46,851 nt of DNA from Burkholderiales bacterium (GCA_019753155.1 JAIELG010000037.1:1-46851), one strand, 5' to 3'. Counted from the stretch's first letter, positions 34,203 to 45,735 are shown. The notes: a model not told the origin generated them from the letters alone. A program made the numbers and translations.

Positions 34203-36305
34203 ATGGTCACCGTCACTACGCCCCGCGAAAGCCTTTCGCTCTGGCTCGAATCCCTGTCGCCCGGATACAGTCGACAGGAAATCGAATTCATACGTCGCGC
34301 GGCCCAGCATGCCGCAGGGGAGGACAGCCTTCTTGCCAGCGGGGAGGGCGCGCTGAGTCATGCGCTCCTGACTGCTTCAATCCTAGCAGAGATGCATCTG
34401 GATTACGAGGCGGTCGCTGCGAGCCTGCTCCTTCATTGCAAGGATATCGGGCAGGATTTAGGGGAAGGGGTGGAAAGCCTCGTCGAAGGCGTCATGCGCT
34501 TTTCTTCCGTGGAACTTGCGGAAACCGAAAAGGGGGAACTCGAAGGCCTGCGCAAGATGCTGCTCGCGATCGTGCAGGATATCCGGGTGGTGCTCATCAA
34601 GCTGGCCGATCAACTCCAGATGCTGCGTTATCTGGTTGGGCGCGAAAATTTCGACATGAGGCTCAAAGCCGCCATCGAGACCCGCGACATCTATGCGCCG
34701 CTCGCCAACCGCCTCGGCATCTGGCAGATCAAATGGGAACTCGAGGATCTCTCCTTTCGCGTCCTCGAACCCGAAATCTACAGGAAAATCGCCGGACTCC
34801 TGGACGAGAAACGCAGCGATCGCGAGAAATTCATCGAAACGGCCATATCCGAGCTGAAAGGGGCGCTCGATGCGGCCGGGATCCGTGGGGAGGTTTCGGG
34901 GCGCCCCAAGCATATTTACAGCATCTACAAGAAAATGCAGCGCAAGAACCTCGTGTTCGATGCGATTTACGATGTCAGGGCGATCAGGGTTCTGGTCGAC
35001 GATGTGAAGGATTGTTATGTCGTCCTCAGCATGGTTCACGATATCTGGACCCCCATTCCGGGGGAATTCGACGACTACATCGCGAAACCCAAGGACAACG
35101 GCTACAGCTCGCTGCACAGCGGCGTCATCGGACCCGAAGGCAAGGCGCTCGAAGTCCAGATCAGGACTTTCGACATGCACCAGGCCTCCGAAATGGGAGT
35201 CGCGGCGCATTGGCGTTACAAGGAAGGCGGCAAGCGCGACTTCCGCTTCGAGGAAAAAATCGTCTGGCTCAGGAAGCTCATGGGCTGGCGGGACGAATTG
35301 AGCGAGTCGTCGAATCTTGCGCAGGAAATCAGGAACGGGCTTTTCCAGGACACGGTTTACGTCTTGACCCCGCAAGGCAAGGTCGTCGATCTTCCGGGGG
35401 GCGCGACGCCGGTGGATTTTGCCTACCATGTGCATACGGAACTCGGACACCGCTGCCGCGGGGCGAAGGTCGACGGCGCGATCGTGCCGCTTAACACCGC
35501 ACTGAAGACGGGGCAGCGCGTCGAGATCATTTCCGCCAAGCAGGGCGGCCCCAGTCTCGACTGGCTCAACCCCGAACAGGGCTTCGCGAAGAGTTCGCGA
35601 GCGCGCACCAAGATCCGGCAATGGTTCAACAGCCGCAACATCGAGGCGAGCGTGGCGCAGGGACGTCTTCTGCTCGAAAAGGAGTTGAAGCGCTCGGGCC
35701 GAAGCGGTTATTCGCTCGAGAAAATGGCGGATCATTTCAAATTCGCGAAAGTCGAGGATTTCCTGGCCGAACTCGGAAGAGGCGGGTTCACAAGCCGCCA
35801 GATCCAGTCTTTTTTGAGGGAAGATGCGCCGGAGCCTGAAAAGCTTCCGGTGATGAAACGCAGCGCTTCCCAGAAATCAGGCGAAGTGTTGATCGTGGGG
35901 GTGGACAAGCTGCTGACTTTGCTTGCAAAATGTTGCAAGCCTGTGCCGCCCGACGAGATCGTCGGGTTTGTCACGAGAGGTCGCGGGGTCATGATCCACA
36001 GGAGAAGCTGCTCCAATGTCGCCAACCTCGATGAAGCGAGGCTGCTGGATGCGCAGTGGGGCATAGCGGAAGGGAAGTTCCCGGTCGAGGTCGTGATCGA
36101 AGCTTCCGACAGGCAGGGACTCCTGAGGGACATATCCGATGTCCTGTCGCGGGAAAGAGTCAACGTGACGGCAACCCGGACGCTCAGCAGGAAGGACAGG
36201 GCAGACATGCGCTTCACGCTGGAGGTTTCCGATCTTGGACAATTGCGCAAGGTGCTCGGACTGATCCTGGATGTGCCCGGCGTTGTACATGCGGGCAGGC
36301 GATAG
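34203..36305 (+). CDS. relA: GTP pyrophosphokinase RelA
   Basis: Ribosome-associated (p)ppGpp synthetase, 700 residues. The N-terminal hydrolase-like domain has lost the HD pair (LLLHCKDIGQDL where SpoT has HDVVED-like residues), so it is RelA rather than SpoT. Synthetase domain about 215-340 (RPKHIYSIYKKMQRK, KPKDNGYSSLHSG, EVQIRTFDMHQASEMGVAAHW). TGS about 370-430, zinc-finger-like CCKPVPPDEIVGFVTRGRGV near 575, ACT domain about 630-700. ATG 34203 is 25 bases from nrdJ on the other strand, so each promoter must lie within the other gene's start or coding region. Confidence 0.93.
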   Translation: MVTVTTPRESLSLWLESLSPGYSRQEIEFIRRAAQHAAGEDSLLASGEGALSHALLTASILAEMHLDYEAVAASLLLHCKDIGQDLGEGVESLVEGVMRFSSVELAETEKGELEGLRKMLLAIVQDIRVVLIKLADQLQMLRYLVGRENFDMRLKAAIETRDIYAPLANRLGIWQIKWELEDLSFRVLEPEIYRKIAGLLDEKRSDREKFIETAISELKGALDAAGIRGEVSGRPKHIYSIYKKMQRKNLVFDAIYDVRAIRVLVDDVKDCYVVLSMVHDIWTPIPGEFDDYIAKPKDNGYSSLHSGVIGPEGKALEVQIRTFDMHQASEMGVAAHWRYKEGGKRDFRFEEKIVWLRKLMGWRDELSESSNLAQEIRNGLFQDTVYVLTPQGKVVDLPGGATPVDFAYHVHTELGHRCRGAKVDGAIVPLNTALKTGQRVEIISAKQGGPSLDWLNPEQGFAKSSRARTKIRQWFNSRNIEASVAQGRLLLEKELKRSGRSGYSLEKMADHFKFAKVEDFLAELGRGGFTSRQIQSFLREDAPEPEKLPVMKRSASQKSGEVLIVGVDKLLTLLAKCCKPVPPDEIVGFVTRGRGVMIHRRSCSNVANLDEARLLDAQWGIAEGKFPVEVVIEASDRQGLLRDISDVLSRERVNVTATRTLSRKDRADMRFTLEVSDLGQLRKVLGLILDVPGVVHAGRR

Positions 36306-36344
36306 GTTAAGATTGCATGGGTCAACTTTGAATTCGGTGCCGTG

Positions 36345-38537
36345 ATGGATTTCGAAGCCGTATATATCAGGACAAGCAGGGGCGAAGCGGAACTCGGGAA
36401 CGAGCAGCTTGCGCTGGAATTGCACGACATTCTTTCCCGTATAGACGGCAAGTCGGATGTGCGCCGATTGATGCAGGATGCTTCATTCTGGTCGGAAGAG
36501 ACGTTCGAATCCGCTTTGAAGGAACTCCTGGAGCAGGGCTGCATACGGCTCTTCGCAGCCGAAGAGACCGAAGTTCGGGAGCCGGCAACTCGACAGGAAG
36601 AAAACCGCAGCACGGGGAAGAGCAAATTCGCCCAATCGAAGCGTACCCTGATCGCCAGCGTGCTTTTTCTGGATATCGTCGAATACACCAAGCAATCCGT
36701 CTCCGATCAGTTCAGGATCAAGGAAGATTTCAACCGCCTGCTTTCGGATCTGATCCGCAAGATACCCGAAGACGATCGCATCATCATCGATACGGGAGAT
36801 GGCGCTGCGCTGGGTTTTCTGGCCGATCCGGAGGAGGTGCTGTTCATCGCGATCAAGCTGCGCGACGCGCTGGAAGCGAACGACCACAAGGATCATCCCG
36901 ACCTGTATGTGAGGATGGGCATCAATCTCGGCCCCGTCAAGCTGGTTGCGGACATGAACGGGCGGGAAAATCTGATCGGCGACGGGGTCAACGACGCCAA
37001 CAGGGTCATGGGTTTTGCCAGGGGCGACCAGATTCTGGTGTCGCGCTCCTTCTACGACGTGGTGAGCCGCCTCTCGAACGAGCATTACGGCCTCTTCAAG
37101 TATCAGGGCATACACAAGGACAAGCACAGGCGAGAGCACGAAATCTATGAGGTGGCCGGGGGCGAGAAAACGCCTCGCGAGGAAAAGGTCGAAGAGAAAA
37201 CCGAAGAAGAAGTCAAGGCCGAAAGACTCGAGAAAATGCAGGCGAGGCTCGATGCCGCAGCCAAGGCGGAGGCCGACGCCAAGGCGGCGATGGCTGCCCA
37301 GGAAAAGGCGAGAGAAGTGCTCGAAGCCGAAATGCGCAAAAAGGCCGAAGCCAGGATCGCAGCCGAGAAGGCTGGCGTCCCGAAAAAGCGTTCAGGCGTT
37401 CTCAAACTCATCCTGATCGCGGCTGCCGTTCTTATCGTCATCGTGGCGGCGCTGCTGCCTTTCGTTCCCCTGGAATTTGTCGCGAAAAATGCAGCCGTGG
37501 TCATCGCCGATAAAACCCAGGAAACCGTGACTATAGAAAATGCTTATTTTTCTCTGTTCCCAACGCCGAGAATCACGTTGAAGCAGGTTTCGGTCGGCCA
37601 GGATCTGAAGATCGCGAAAATGACCGAAGCGTTGTCCATGCCGGGCTCGAAAGCGGCAGGAAGGTTTGTCCTTGAGGGCGTAACGGCGAACCAGGATACC
37701 CTTTCCAGGCTTTCTGGATGGGGCGGCCAGCCGCTCGCCTTGACGATTGAACTGATCAACGTCAATTTGTCCCTGAACGGGGTGGCGCTTCCGCTCTTCG
37801 GGGGCGAAATCGATCTGACCGACGAAGGCGCATTCGTGCGTGCGCTGGTTTCGAGCGAAGGCATGAAAGCGCAAATCCTGCCGGGGGATTCCGGCGCGCA
37901 AATCGAACTTTCAGCCAAGAACTGGAAACTGCCTATGGGGCCGGATTGCCCCTGGGAAGACGTGCATGCCAAGGCGGTTGCGAAGGGCAACGAAATCAAT
38001 ATAGGCGAACTTGATGCAAGTGGTTATGGCGGAGACTGGTCCGGATCGGCGCGGATTTCATGGGGTTCAGGCTGGCATGCGGAGGGGAGCTTCAAGGGAA
38101 AAAATCTCGATCTGGGCGCCTTGATGCCGTTTTTTTCGGCAGACGCGAGGCTCAAGGGCGCCTTGCAATTCAATGCCGGATTCGCTTCTGTCGCGGGCAG
38201 CTTCGAGAAACTCTTCGATTCACCCCGCCTCAAGTCGTCCTTCAGCATCAAGGACGGCGAGATTTCCAATGTCGATATCGCCCAGGCCATCAAATCGCCT
38301 TCGCCTGACGGGACAAGGGGGGGCGAGACCAAATTCGACAGTCTTTCCGGAATCTTTGCGCGCTCCGGAGTGGAGTACCATTTCGATCAGTTGAAACTTG
38401 CCTCCGGACTCCTGAAGGCGGTCGGAAATGTCGATGTGCGCAGCGGAAAGCTGGGGGGCAGAATGGAAGTCGATCTCAACCGCATGCACGCGCCCTTAAC
38501 GCTTGGCGGCAGTCTTTCCGAGCCTGTCGTTCGCTGA
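36345..38537 (+). CDS. Class III nucleotide cyclase domain fused to AsmA-like periplasmic domain
   Basis: A 730-residue membrane protein with an uncommon layout. About 1-75: small winged-helix-like domain (LSRIDGKSDVRRLM). About 100-265: class III adenylate/guanylate cyclase domain; both metal Asp are visible (VLFLDIVEYT, IDTGDGAALGF), and the transition-state Asn/Arg lie in GDGVNDANRVMGFARGDQIL. About 270-345: charged, coiled-coil-like Glu/Lys/Ala linker. About 353-375: a single membrane segment. About 385-730: AsmA-type domain opening ENAYFSLFPTPRITLKQVSV and ending with repeated beta-rich segments. Start ATG 36345; GTG 36342 is possible. The catalytic part is cytoplasmic and the AsmA part periplasmic, implying envelope-to-cAMP or cGMP signalling. 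Function inferred. Confidence 0.82.
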   Translation: MDFEAVYIRTSRGEAELGNEQLALELHDILSRIDGKSDVRRLMQDASFWSEETFESALKELLEQGCIRLFAAEETEVREPATRQEENRSTGKSKFAQSKRTLIASVLFLDIVEYTKQSVSDQFRIKEDFNRLLSDLIRKIPEDDRIIIDTGDGAALGFLADPEEVLFIAIKLRDALEANDHKDHPDLYVRMGINLGPVKLVADMNGRENLIGDGVNDANRVMGFARGDQILVSRSFYDVVSRLSNEHYGLFKYQGIHKDKHRREHEIYEVAGGEKTPREEKVEEKTEEEVKAERLEKMQARLDAAAKAEADAKAAMAAQEKAREVLEAEMRKKAEARIAAEKAGVPKKRSGVLKLILIAAAVLIVIVAALLPFVPLEFVAKNAAVVIADKTQETVTIENAYFSLFPTPRITLKQVSVGQDLKIAKMTEALSMPGSKAAGRFVLEGVTANQDTLSRLSGWGGQPLALTIELINVNLSLNGVALPLFGGEIDLTDEGAFVRALVSSEGMKAQILPGDSGAQIELSAKNWKLPMGPDCPWEDVHAKAVAKGNEINIGELDASGYGGDWSGSARISWGSGWHAEGSFKGKNLDLGALMPFFSADARLKGALQFNAGFASVAGSFEKLFDSPRLKSSFSIKDGEISNVDIAQAIKSPSPDGTRGGETKFDSLSGIFARSGVEYHFDQLKLASGLLKAVGNVDVRSGKLGGRMEVDLNRMHAPLTLGGSLSEPVVR

Positions 38538-38975
38538 TTTTTCGAGGAAGTCCGAGATTTCCTTGTGGATCGCGCGTTCTTCCTGATCGTATGCGAAATT
38601 GTTGGGATCGAATGCGCGTGCGAGCATGCCGAGCGCAACGAAATAAATGACGCCGATACCCACCCCCGTCCAGTAGCCCAGAAACATGTCGATGACCGTT
38701 GCGATCGTCCCGCACAGATGCAGGACTGTGGCCGCCCGTCCGAAATCCTTCGCGGCATGCGGCATCGAGTAATAATGCCCGTACCGCTCCAGCATGGCGT
38801 TCGCAGCCTCCGAAAGCTTCTTCGAACGCAAATCCACTTTCCTTGCTTTCAAGCCGGATAAGGGCATGAGCAGAAGCAGCGCGCAAAGAATCAGGGTCGC
38901 CCAGCTCCATAATTTCGAGAAGAAGATCGCGCCGATGGCAAGGATGCCGACAAAGAGTGAGATGGCTAAAAACAT
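38496..38975 (-). CDS. Hypothetical four-helix membrane protein
   Basis: A 159-residue protein with about four membrane segments: 3-20, 25-42, and two between about 80 and 116 (TVLHLCGTIATVIDMFLGYW, VIYFVALGMLARAF). A soluble basic C-terminus follows (FDPNNFAYDQEERAIHKEIS). The ATG at 38975 has GAGGAG upstream. I do not recognise the family. Its last 42 bases overlap the 3' end of the cyclase-AsmA gene on the opposite strand, unusual for this compact but rarely overlapping region. Confidence 0.72.
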   Translation of the reverse strand: MFLAISLFVGILAIGAIFFSKLWSWATLILCALLLLMPLSGLKARKVDLRSKKLSEAANAMLERYGHYYSMPHAAKDFGRAATVLHLCGTIATVIDMFLGYWTGVGIGVIYFVALGMLARAFDPNNFAYDQEERAIHKEISDFLEKSANDRLGKTAAKR

Positions 38976-39032
38976 TCCTGCTCCTCAAATCGTCAAAACT
39001 ATGCCAGAGGCTGAAAAAGACGTCAAACCCGA

Positions 39033-39061
39033 TTGAATTATCGGAGCGCTTGGGTTAATAT
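39033..39061 (+). promoter_or_regulatory. Sigma-70-type promoter of tRNA-Val
   Basis: TTGAAT (39033-39038), 17-base spacer, TAATAT (39056-39061), ending 10 bases before the tRNA 5' end. Confidence 0.6.
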
Positions 39062-39071
39062 GCCGGTCTTT

Positions 39072-39148
39072 AGGCGCGTAGCTCAGCTGGTTAGAGCACC
39101 ACCTTGACATGGTGGGGGTCGTTGGTTCGAGTCCAATCGCGCCTACCA
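39072..39148 (+). tRNA. tRNA-Val (GAC)
   Basis: 77-base cloverleaf with encoded CCA. Acceptor AGGCGCG / CGCGCCT, anticodon stem CCACC/GGTGG with loop TTGACAT (anticodon GAC), T-arm GTTGG-TTCGAGT-CCAAT. It lies 50 bases upstream of thrS. Confidence 0.97.
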
Positions 39149-39198
39149 AAACACCGCGTGCGGCTCAATGCCGCACTTTTCTTTTGCACGGGATGGAT

Positions 39199-41106
39199 AT
39201 GCCGGTCATTCGACTGCCAGACGGATCTGAAAGACATTTCGAACAGCCGGTGACGGTGGGCGAAGTCGCATCCGGTATTGGCGCAGGACTGTTTCGGGCG
39301 GCCGTTGCGGGCAAGGTGAATGGCGTTTTGGTGGATATTTCCCATGTTATCGATGCCGATTCCGATCTTGCAATTGTGACCGAAAAGGATGCCGAGGGCA
39401 TCGAAGTCATCCGGCATTCCTGTGCGCACCTGCTTGCGCACGCGGTGAAGGAGCTGTTTCCGGAAGCACAGGTAACCATCGGACCCGTGATCGACAACGG
39501 TTTCTACTACGATTTCTCCTTCAAGCGCCCTTTTACCCCGGAAGATCTCGTCGCGATCGAAGCCCGCATGACCGAGATTTCGAAGCGCGATCTGCCCGTT
39601 GCGCGCAGCGTGGTTTCGCGCGGGGAGGCCATCGCCTTTTTCAGGAATATGGGCGAGCATTACAAGGCCGAAATCATAGAATCGATTCCGGGTAACGAGG
39701 AATTGTCGCTCTATACCCAGGGCGAATTCACCGACCTTTGCCGGGGTCCCCATGTGCCCTCCACGGGCAAGATCAAGGTGTTCAAGTTGATGAAGGTCGC
39801 AGGCGCCTACTGGCGCGGCGATTCGAAAAATGAAATGTTGCAGCGCGTCTACGGCACGGCCTGGGCGAAAAAGGAAGAACAGGACGCTTATCTTTTCCGC
39901 CTGGAAGAAGCCGAAAAACGCGACCACAGAAAGATAGGCCGCCAGCTCGACCTGTTCCACACGCAGGAAGAGGCGCCGGGAATGATTTTCTGGCATCCCA
40001 AGGGATGGACGCTTTATCAGATCGTCGAGCAATACATGCGCCGCGTTTTTGCAGGAAACGGCTACCAGGAGATTCGCACGCCTCAGCTTGTCGACAGGAG
40101 CCTGTGGGAGCGTTCCGGGCACTGGGACAAGTTTCAGGACATGATGTTCACCACGAGTTCAGAATCACGCGATTACGCGGTGAAACCGATGAACTGCCCC
40201 TGCCACATCCAAGTGTTCAACCAGGGCTTGAAGAGTTACCGCGATCTGCCTTTCAGGCTCGCGGAATTCGGCTCATGCCACAGAAACGAGCCTTCCGGCA
40301 CGCTCGCCGGCATCATGAGGGTGAGAAACTTCACCCAGGACGACGCGCATATATTCTGCACGGAAGACCAGATCCAGATCGAGGTCTCGAATTTCATCGA
40401 TCTGCTCCTGAAGGTTTACAAGGATTTTGGCTTCGATGACGTGCTCGTCAAGCTTTCCACCCGCCCCCAGAACAGGGTGGGTTCCGAGGAAGACTGGGAC
40501 AGGGCGGAAAGTGCGCTGCAAACGGCGCTCGACGCCAGGGGCATGGCGTGGGAATTGCAGCCTGGCGAGGGGGCGTTTTACGGCCCCAAGATAGAATTCT
40601 CGCTCAGGGACTGTCTGGAGCGGGTATGGCAATGCGGTACGATCCAGGTCGATTTCTCCATGCCGGGAAGGTTGGGGGCGACCTTCATCGCAGAGGACAA
40701 CAGCAAGCAGATACCCGTGATGCTGCACAGGGCGATCCTCGGATCTCTCGAGCGCTTCATCGGTATACTGATAGAACACCATGCCGGCGCTTTCCCGCTC
40801 TGGCTCGCCCCGATCCAGGCTGTGGTGATGAATATCTCGGATGCCCAGGCTGAATACGCCGGAAAAGTCGCGTCGACCCTGGTCGAAATGGGTTACAGGG
40901 TTCAAACGGACTTGAGAAATGAGAAGATAACCTATAAAATCCGCGAGCACAGCCTTCAGAGGCTGCCATACCAGATCATCGTGGGTGACAAGGAAGTGGC
41001 GGCCGGGAAGGTTGCCGTGCGCACCCGCACAGGCGAGGATCTCGGGCAGATGTCGCTGGATGCCTTCATCGAGCGTCTTGCCGGGGAAATCGTTGGGGCG
41101 GCTTAA
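39199..41106 (+). CDS. thrS: Threonyl-tRNA synthetase
   Basis: Class II synthetase of 635 residues. TGS domain about 1-62, editing domain with [16 protein letters not shown] and the zinc-like Cys/His set, catalytic core from about 240 with the zinc ligand Cys in [10 protein letters not shown], motif 2 ([17 protein letters not shown]), motif 3 ([19 protein letters not shown]), and anticodon domain about 535-635. Start ATG 39199 ([11 protein letters not shown]) has GGGATGG close upstream; ATG 39193 is an alternative. First protein gene of the thrS-infC-rpmI-rplT-pheST-ihfA series. Confidence 0.97.
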   Translation: MPVIRLPDGSERHFEQPVTVGEVASGIGAGLFRAAVAGKVNGVLVDISHVIDADSDLAIVTEKDAEGIEVIRHSCAHLLAHAVKELFPEAQVTIGPVIDNGFYYDFSFKRPFTPEDLVAIEARMTEISKRDLPVARSVVSRGEAIAFFRNMGEHYKAEIIESIPGNEELSLYTQGEFTDLCRGPHVPSTGKIKVFKLMKVAGAYWRGDSKNEMLQRVYGTAWAKKEEQDAYLFRLEEAEKRDHRKIGRQLDLFHTQEEAPGMIFWHPKGWTLYQIVEQYMRRVFAGNGYQEIRTPQLVDRSLWERSGHWDKFQDMMFTTSSESRDYAVKPMNCPCHIQVFNQGLKSYRDLPFRLAEFGSCHRNEPSGTLAGIMRVRNFTQDDAHIFCTEDQIQIEVSNFIDLLLKVYKDFGFDDVLVKLSTRPQNRVGSEEDWDRAESALQTALDARGMAWELQPGEGAFYGPKIEFSLRDCLERVWQCGTIQVDFSMPGRLGATFIAEDNSKQIPVMLHRAILGSLERFIGILIEHHAGAFPLWLAPIQAVVMNISDAQAEYAGKVASTLVEMGYRVQTDLRNEKITYKIREHSLQRLPYQIIVGDKEVAAGKVAVRTRTGEDLGQMSLDAFIERLAGEIVGAA

Positions 41107-41130
41107 ATTTTTTAGAATTGGAGATTAACT

Positions 41131-41649
41131 ATCGCTCAGGATAAAGAGCCGAGGATCAACGGCGAAATTACGGCGCCGCAAGTCCGGCTGATTGGTTTGG
41201 ACGGGGAGCAGTTGGGCATCGTGAGCCTTTCTTCCGCGAATGCGATGGCGGAGGAAGCGGAAATAGATCTGGTCGAGATTGCACCGAATGCTTCTCCCCC
41301 TGTATGCCGATTGATGGATTATGGTAAATACAAGTACCAGGAAAGCAAAAAGAAGCACGAAGCCAAGCTGCATCAGAAGCAGATTCAGGTCAAGGAAGTC
41401 AAGTTCCGTCCGAGTACGGACGAGGGCGATTACCTGATCAAGTTGCGCAATCTGATCCGCTTTCTCGAAGAGGGAGACAAGACCAAGATCACCCTTCGTT
41501 TCAGGGGGCGCGAGATGGCGCACCAGGAGTTCGGCGTCAGGCTTTTGCAGCGTATACAGGCCGATCTCGAGCCTTTCGGGACGGTCGAACAGTTTCCGAA
41601 AATCGAGGGCAGGCAGATGGTCATGGTGCTGTCGCCCAAGAAGAAGTAG
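41131..41649 (+). CDS. infC: Translation initiation factor IF-3, AUC start
   Basis: Factor that checks start-codon pairing on the 30S subunit, 172 residues. The N-terminal domain starts [20 protein letters not shown] and the C-terminal domain ends VMVLSPKKK. There is no ATG, GTG or TTG in the right place. The codon aligned with the family start is ATC at 41131, 7 bases after GGAG. Rare AUU/AUC starts on infC are the basis of IF-3 autorepression, so the same control is expected here. The next in-frame ATG (41197) would remove about 22 conserved residues. Confidence 0.93.
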   Translation: MAQDKEPRINGEITAPQVRLIGLDGEQLGIVSLSSANAMAEEAEIDLVEIAPNASPPVCRLMDYGKYKYQESKKKHEAKLHQKQIQVKEVKFRPSTDEGDYLIKLRNLIRFLEEGDKTKITLRFRGREMAHQEFGVRLLQRIQADLEPFGTVEQFPKIEGRQMVMVLSPKKK

Positions 41650-41742
41650 CCGCGTTTGGCGGCAAACCAAGGCGTGTTCGGGTTATAAAGCATTCCGGGG
41701 CCGGAATCACCCGACGCGGTTTAAAATGAGAAAGGAAGTATC

Positions 41743-41940
41743 ATGCCGAAAATGAAGACGAAAAGCGGCGCTGCGAAGCGCTTCAAAGCATTGGGAGGCG
41801 GCGGTTTCAAGCGCTCCCAGGCATTCCTGCGTCACATCCTGACCAAGAAAACCACCAAGCGCAAGCGTCACCTGCGCGGCACGTCCACCGTACATGCCTC
41901 GGATAGGCGTTCCATCCGCAGCATGCTGCCTTACGCTTAA
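41743..41940 (+). CDS. rpmI: Ribosomal protein bL35
   Basis: 65-residue 50S protein, [20 protein letters not shown] at the start and the basic [12 protein letters not shown] core. AAGGAAG lies upstream of the ATG. The 93 bases after infC could fold as the leader recognised by L20 in related operons, but I did not resolve a defined pseudoknot. Confidence 0.97.
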   Translation: MPKMKTKSGAAKRFKALGGGGFKRSQAFLRHILTKKTTKRKRHLRGTSTVHASDRRSIRSMLPYA

Positions 41941-41952
41941 GGGAGGAGTGAC

Positions 41953-43376
<1,424 letters not shown>

Positions 43377-43377
43377 C

Positions 43378-45726
43378 ATGAAAATCTCCGAAAACTGGCT
43401 GCGCACCCTGGTCGATCCACGCATTTCCAGGGACGAACTCGCGCATCAATTGACGATGTCCGGGATAGAAGTCGAAGGCATTGCGCCTGTCGCCCCGCAT
43501 TTCGAAAAAGTGGTCGTGGCGAAGGTGTTGTCCGTGGAAAAACATCCGGATGCCGACAGGCTGAACGTATGCAGCGTCGATGCCGGGTTGCCCGAGCCGC
43601 TTCAAATCGTCTGCGGCGCGCCCAATGTGGCGCAGGGCGTTATTGTCCCCTGCGCGCTGATCGGCGCGGTCCTGCCCGGAATCGAGATCAGGGAGGCGAA
43701 GGTCAGGGGAGTGAAATCCTTCGGCATGCTGTGCTCGGCCAAGGAGCTTGGCATCGAACCCGCTCTCGACGGGTTGCTGCTGCTGCCGAATGACGCGCCC
43801 GTGGGGATGGATTTCAGGAAATATCACGATCTCGACGACACCGTATTCGAGCTCAAGCTGACGCCGAACAGGGCGGATTGCCTGAGCGTTCTCGGTGTGG
43901 CGCGCGAGATATCCGCCATGACGGGCGCTCCGATCGCTCGCCCGGAAGGATCGAACGTCGAGTCCGCATGTCAGGATAGGGTCGAAGTGACTGTGGATGT
44001 CCCCCATGCCTGCCCGCTTTATCTGGGCCGGGTGATAAGGGGCGTGAACATGGCTTTCCCGACGCCTGAATGGATGGCGAGACGCTTGGTTCGAAGCGGC
44101 ATCAGGACAAGAAACATCGCGGTCGACGTGACCAATTACGTGATGCTCGAATTGGGGCAGCCCCTGCATGCCTACGACCTGGATAAACTCTCGGGCGGGA
44201 TTTCAGTCAGGTTCGCGCGGGAATCCGAGAACATTCTTCTGCTCAACGGAGAGAATCTCGAATTGTCGCAAAAACAGCTTGTCATTTCGGACGCGCAAGG
44301 CGCGATTGCACTTGCCGGGATCATGGGCGGGGAGGGAAGTTCGGTTTCGGATTCGACCAGGGATATCTTCCTCGAAGCCGCTTTTTTCGATCCTGCAGTC
44401 ATGGCGAAGGCGAGAGTTCCGAATCTTTCCACCGACGCATCCTACCGCTTCGAGCGCGGGGTGGATTTCGGCATGACTCGTAAAGCGATGGAGCGCGCGA
44501 CGGAACTGATTCTTGTCATGGCGGGTGGCGCTGCCGGACCAGTTTCGGGGGAGGGAGCCGCTCTTCCGGAGAGGAACCCGATCAGGTTGAGGCTCGCGCG
44601 CGCGAAACGCATCCTCGGGATCGATCTTGCCATGGATTCTGTCGCAGCGCTGTTGGAGAGGCTTGCAATCGACTTTTCGATTGAGGGTGAGGTGTTTTCC
44701 GTTGTCCCTCCCTCCTACAGGTTCGATCTGAAAATAGAGGAGGATCTCGTCGAGGAAGTCGCCCGGCTTCATGGCTATGACAACATAACGGGCGTCCGCC
44801 CGGCATCCGTCATGACTATGCTTCCGGCGCCTGAATCTGAACGCGAAGTCTCGGTATTGAGAAAGCTGATGGTCGGAAGGGGATATTTCGAGGCGATCAG
44901 CTATGCTTTCGTCGATGTTTCCTGGGAGGCCGATTTTTGCGCGAATCAGAATCCGATTGCCCTCAGGAATCCCATTGCGAGCCAGATGAGCGTGATGCGC
45001 GGCAGCCTTCTCGGCGGCCTCGTCGACTGCCTGAATTTCAATTTGAACCGCAAGCAGTCCAGGATCAGGGTATTCGAGACCGGCGCCTGCTTTCACAGAC
45101 TTGAATCCGGCTACGGGCAGAAGGAAATGCTCGCGGGCTTGTGCTACGGCAGCGCATTGCCCGAGCAATGGGGGACTGCGACCAGGAGCGTCGACTTTTT
45201 CGATGTGAAATCCGATATCGAAGCGCTTTTTTCGCCATTCGATATTGCGTTCGAAGCCGCTATCCATCCGGCACTGCATCCTGGAAGGTCTGCTGCGGTG
45301 TTTTTAGACGGCGATAGGGTCGGGGTGGTCGGGGAACTGCATCCGAAATGGGTGCAGAAATACGATCTACCCAAGGCTCCGGTTCTTTTCGAGATCGAAC
45401 TCGATGCATTGTCGAAGCGGGAAATTCCCGCTTTTACGGAAATATCGAAATTTCCGCCGGTGAGGCGAGACCTTGCTGTCGTTGTGGAAGAGAAAATCTG
45501 CGCTCAGGCCGTACTGGACGTTTGCCGCAGCGTATTGCGCGGGCAGAAAGTGGAGCTTTTCGATGTATACCGGGGTCAGGGTGTGGAGACCGGCAGGAAG
45601 AGTCTCGCTTTCGGCATCACGATGCAGGATGCTCAAAAAACTCTGCTGGATGCCGAAGTTGATGCTATGATATTGCAACTCATTGAGGCATTGGAAAAAA
45701 GATTTGATTCGAAGTTACGCGTTTAA
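43378..45726 (+). CDS. pheT: Phenylalanyl-tRNA synthetase beta subunit
   Basis: 782 residues, one base after pheS. tRNA-binding EMAP-like domain about 40-150, B3/B4 editing region about 200-380, B5 domain about 400-470, catalytic-like core, and C-terminal FDX-ACB anticodon domain (about 690-782, FPPVRRDLAVVVEEK). Partner of PheS in the alpha2-beta2 enzyme; edits Tyr-tRNA-Phe. Confidence 0.97.
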   Translation: MKISENWLRTLVDPRISRDELAHQLTMSGIEVEGIAPVAPHFEKVVVAKVLSVEKHPDADRLNVCSVDAGLPEPLQIVCGAPNVAQGVIVPCALIGAVLPGIEIREAKVRGVKSFGMLCSAKELGIEPALDGLLLLPNDAPVGMDFRKYHDLDDTVFELKLTPNRADCLSVLGVAREISAMTGAPIARPEGSNVESACQDRVEVTVDVPHACPLYLGRVIRGVNMAFPTPEWMARRLVRSGIRTRNIAVDVTNYVMLELGQPLHAYDLDKLSGGISVRFARESENILLLNGENLELSQKQLVISDAQGAIALAGIMGGEGSSVSDSTRDIFLEAAFFDPAVMAKARVPNLSTDASYRFERGVDFGMTRKAMERATELILVMAGGAAGPVSGEGAALPERNPIRLRLARAKRILGIDLAMDSVAALLERLAIDFSIEGEVFSVVPPSYRFDLKIEEDLVEEVARLHGYDNITGVRPASVMTMLPAPESEREVSVLRKLMVGRGYFEAISYAFVDVSWEADFCANQNPIALRNPIASQMSVMRGSLLGGLVDCLNFNLNRKQSRIRVFETGACFHRLESGYGQKEMLAGLCYGSALPEQWGTATRSVDFFDVKSDIEALFSPFDIAFEAAIHPALHPGRSAAVFLDGDRVGVVGELHPKWVQKYDLPKAPVLFEIELDALSKREIPAFTEISKFPPVRRDLAVVVEEKICAQAVLDVCRSVLRGQKVELFDVYRGQGVETGRKSLAFGITMQDAQKTLLDAEVDAMILQLIEALEKRFDSKLRV

Positions 45727-45735
45727 GGAGCTTGC

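Noticed and set aside
33794-35494. A 566-codon open frame on the plus strand
   Set aside because: It lies across nrdJ (antisense) and relA (other frame), is full of Arg/Gly/Pro low-complexity translation, and both overlapped genes are strongly conserved.
34203-36305. SpoT-type bifunctional (p)ppGpp enzyme
   Set aside because: The His-Asp hydrolase residues are missing from the N-terminal domain.
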